From: Deltaproteobacteria bacterium
GTDB lineage: Bacteria; Desulfobacterota; Desulfobulbia; Desulfobulbales; Desulfocapsaceae
Assembly: GCA_002747805.1 (NCBI GenBank)
Contig: PDQP01000019.1
Location: 1-33,280 of the forward strand
DNA: 33,280 nucleotides
Reading direction: 5' to 3'
In this document: in pieces, positions 31,130 to 33,280 of the stretch
Layout: every line of letters begins with the position of its first letter
Numbering within the stretch: the stretch's first letter is position 1
Program-made: the position numbers and the translations under genes
The notes under the pieces: generated by a model
Databases searched by the model: none
Seen by the model: only the letters and a program-made list of their open reading frames with translations
Told to the model about the DNA's origin: nothing

Positions 31130-33181
31130 ATGGATTCCAAACATTCATCTGCCAGCAGTGTGCTTGACCGCTTTTCGCTTCCGCTTGGCTTGCAGCTCCT
31201 GATCCTTTCCGTGGGCATAGGTTCCGGAACCGGGCTGGCGGCGGTTCTCTTTGTTAAACTTATCTATGCCATCCAGCATATTTGCTATTCGTATCTGCCT
31301 AAACTGGTGCCATTTCTGGGGGCATGGATTTACCTTTTCGCTCCGGTCATGGGCGGCCTGCTGGTCGGCCCCCTGATCTATTTTGCCAAGGAAGCCAAGG
31401 GGCATGGCATACCGGAAGTGATGCGGGCCATCATTGTTAACGGCGGCCGCATCCGGGCCAGGGTGGCGGTGGCCAAAATAGCCGCCTCTGCCCTTTGTAT
31501 CGGCACTGGCGGCTCGGCCGGAAGGGAAGGCCCCATTGTGCAGGTTGGTTCGGCACTTGGTTCCTCAATCGGCCAGGTCTTGAAATTATCGGATGAACGC
31601 ATCCGAAATCTGGTGGCCTGCGGTGCCGCCGCCGGTATAGCTGCCACCTTTAATGCCCCGATTGCCGGGGTGATCTTTGCCATTGAAGTACTTATGGCCG
31701 GTTTACAGGTGCGTTCCTTTGGTAATGTGGTGATTGCCTCGGTGTCATCGGCGGTGGTCAGCAGGATTTTTCTTGGCGACCGGCCTGCCTTTGATGTGCC
31801 GGCCTATACCATGATTTCGCCGGTATCTATCATCTTTTACCTGATTCTGGGGGTGGCCGCCGCTCTGGTCGGGATCGGCTTTATCAGAATGCTGAACCGG
31901 GCGGAAATTATCTTTGATGAATGGGATTTTCCTCAATTGCTGAAACCTGCGGTCGGAGCGGTTTTTTTGGGTATGCTCGGCGTTTGTTATATGCAGTTTC
32001 CGGCCATCTCCCAGTCGCTGGCCATGCCGCAGATGTACGGCTCCGGCTTTCCCTATATTGAAACCGTTATTCAGGGCAACACCACCTGGTGGATCCTTGC
32101 CGCCCTGGTGTTATTAAAACCGCTGGCAACCTCATTTACCTTAGGCTCAGGTAATTCGGGCGGCGTCTTTGCCCCGTCCCTTTTTACCGGTGCCATGCTG
32201 GGCGGGGCACTCGGGCATTTTTTTGAATTATACTTCCCTGAATATGCCGGTAATTCCGGGGCATACGCCCTGGTGGGGATGGCCGCCCTGTTTTCGGCCA
32301 CGGCTCGGGCGCCGCTTACCGCCATGCTGATAGTTTTTGAAATGAGCAATGATTACCATTTGATTCTGCCCCTGATGGTTACCGGCATTACCGCCAGCTA
32401 TATGGCGCAGTGGCTCCATCCTGAATCTATTTACACCCTGAAACTTGCCAAAAAGGGCATCCGTTTTGCGGAAGGGCGGGATATGGATATCATGCAGGGG
32501 GTAAAGGTCCATGAAGTGATGCGGAAAAATCCGGTTACCATCCATAAGGACCGCTCGGTAAACGAGGTTATGGCCCTGTTTCAGGAAACCAACCTGCTGG
32601 GGCTGCCGGTGCTGGCGGATGATTGCAGATTGTTCGGTATTATTACCCTGCAGGATGTTCATAAGGCCCAGGCCGCCGATGATTTTGATTCAAGAAAGAT
32701 GACCGTGGCTGATGTGGCAACCACCTCGGCCATCACGGTTTATCCTGATGATCAGATCTGGCATGCCATTCAGAAAATGGCGCCGAGGGACATCGCCCGC
32801 CTGCCGGTGGTCAGCCGTACGGATTCTTCCACCCTGGTCGGCACCATTAGCCGCAGCGACATTTTGCGGGCCTATGATGTCGGGGTGGTACGCAAACAAA
32901 GGGGTAAACTTGAAGAGGCCCAAACCAATCTGCGGCAGACCAAGGAAGCTGGTTTTGTGGAGTTTGTTCTTACCGAATCGGATAGCTGCAATCAGGCACT
33001 GGTCAAGGATTTGTCCTTGCCGGAGACGATCAACCTGGTTTCGGTTAAGCGCGGCAACCAGGTGATTATTCCGCGCGGCACCACCCGGCTTTTAAGCGGC
33101 GATGTGATAACGGTTTTCGGTCAGGTCAACGATGTTGATGAGATAAGAGGTTTGCTTAACCGTTGCGGCAAATCATTGTAG
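31130..33181 (+). CDS. ClC-family chloride channel/antiporter with CBS pair and TrkA-C-like tail
   Basis: A 683-residue inner-membrane anion transporter. The ClC core (~20-440) has GHGIPEVM, GTGGSAGREGPIVQ (gating Glu), FNAPIAGVIFAIEVL and GSGNSGGVFAPSLFTGA. Two CBS domains follow (~455-510, VHEVMRKNPVTIHKD; ~520-585, VADVATTSAITVYPDD), then a TrkA-C-like domain (NLVSVKRGNQVIIPRGTTRLLSGDVITVFG). The usual Ser of the GSGIP filter is His, and the internal proton Glu of CLC-ec1 is Val (IEVL), so channel or exchanger mode cannot be assumed. The CBS domains suggest control by adenine nucleotides. The start is ATG 31130 without a clear ribosome site. The 190-base gap before it shows no gene or strong promoter. 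Confidence 0.95.
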   Translation: MDSKHSSASSVLDRFSLPLGLQLLILSVGIGSGTGLAAVLFVKLIYAIQHICYSYLPKLVPFLGAWIYLFAPVMGGLLVGPLIYFAKEAKGHGIPEVMRAIIVNGGRIRARVAVAKIAASALCIGTGGSAGREGPIVQVGSALGSSIGQVLKLSDERIRNLVACGAAAGIAATFNAPIAGVIFAIEVLMAGLQVRSFGNVVIASVSSAVVSRIFLGDRPAFDVPAYTMISPVSIIFYLILGVAAALVGIGFIRMLNRAEIIFDEWDFPQLLKPAVGAVFLGMLGVCYMQFPAISQSLAMPQMYGSGFPYIETVIQGNTTWWILAALVLLKPLATSFTLGSGNSGGVFAPSLFTGAMLGGALGHFFELYFPEYAGNSGAYALVGMAALFSATARAPLTAMLIVFEMSNDYHLILPLMVTGITASYMAQWLHPESIYTLKLAKKGIRFAEGRDMDIMQGVKVHEVMRKNPVTIHKDRSVNEVMALFQETNLLGLPVLADDCRLFGIITLQDVHKAQAADDFDSRKMTVADVATTSAITVYPDDQIWHAIQKMAPRDIARLPVVSRTDSSTLVGTISRSDILRAYDVGVVRKQRGKLEEAQTNLRQTKEAGFVEFVLTESDSCNQALVKDLSLPETINLVSVKRGNQVIIPRGTTRLLSGDVITVFGQVNDVDEIRGLLNRCGKSL

Positions 33182-33203
33182 AGCAGGGGCGGCAGTTCGG
33201 TTA

Positions 33204-33280
33204 AAAATATATTTTTTCAACCTTGTCTTCCTGCTCTTCCTGTTGTCCGGCGGTTATGCGGCCGGCGATTTTGGTGCCTT
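33204..33280 (+). other. Possible start of a secreted-protein gene cut by the window edge
   Basis: In one frame the last ~75 bases read KIYFFNLVFLLFLLSGGYAA, which looks like a signal peptide with an Ala-rich cleavage region, continuing open to the edge. However, no ATG, GTG or TTG lies in that frame between the upstream stop at 33144 and the hydrophobic stretch, so the start cannot be placed and the call is tentative. Confidence 0.25.

Overview
The window looks like a chromosomal segment of a Gram-negative, anaerobic, mid-GC bacterium, most likely a Desulfobacterota (Desulfobulbales-like) lineage. This is inferred from the style of the housekeeping genes (argS followed by a small membrane protein and a short N-acetylglutamate synthase, a dicluster ferredoxin, a PAS-rich kinase with an HD-GYP regulator) and from outer-membrane export genes. 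No rRNA, tRNA, CRISPR array or insertion sequence with a transposase was seen.

Layout. Bases 1-5303 are housekeeping: the 3' end of glnS (+), then on the minus strand pyrF, an ElaA-like acetyltransferase fused to a zinc-finger/membrane tail, a coupled set argS - small membrane protein - N-acetylglutamate synthase, a small membrane protein and an Asp-type ferredoxin. Bases 5605-9799 (+) carry a three-PAS histidine kinase with a degenerate receiver, translationally coupled to an HD-GYP response regulator. Bases 9937-12809 (-) hold ilvB-ilvN-psd behind a near-consensus promoter at 12874-12902. A small glutaredoxin-like gene follows.

Bases about 13229-29635 are the main point of interest: a divergently organised class II lanthipeptide locus. 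On the minus strand, reading from the centre outward, are two tandem TolC-type outer-membrane proteins, an HlyD-type adaptor, a C39-peptidase ABC exporter, a second exporter ABC protein without C39, and a LivK-like lipoprotein. On the plus strand are three paralogous precursors with nitrile-hydratase-type leaders ending in VAGG, a two-domain GNAT acetyltransferase and a LanM synthetase. The LanM has intact dehydratase residues and the three-cysteine (CCG) zinc site of ProcM-like enzymes. The expected sequence is: LanM dehydrates and cyclises the cores, the GNAT may acylate them, the C39 protease cuts after GG during export, and the ABC/HlyD/TolC conduit moves the product across both membranes.

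The three cores share an N-terminal Lys, exactly one Cys, a central GG and an Asn-Thr pair, so each can form at most one thioether ring. A structured 5' leader precedes the precursors, and a ~155-base inverted-repeat element sits between the precursors and the modifying enzymes, overlapping the stop codon of the third precursor.

Downstream are a TMEM43-family membrane protein and a ClC chloride transporter with CBS and TrkA-C-like domains; these are probably outside the cluster.
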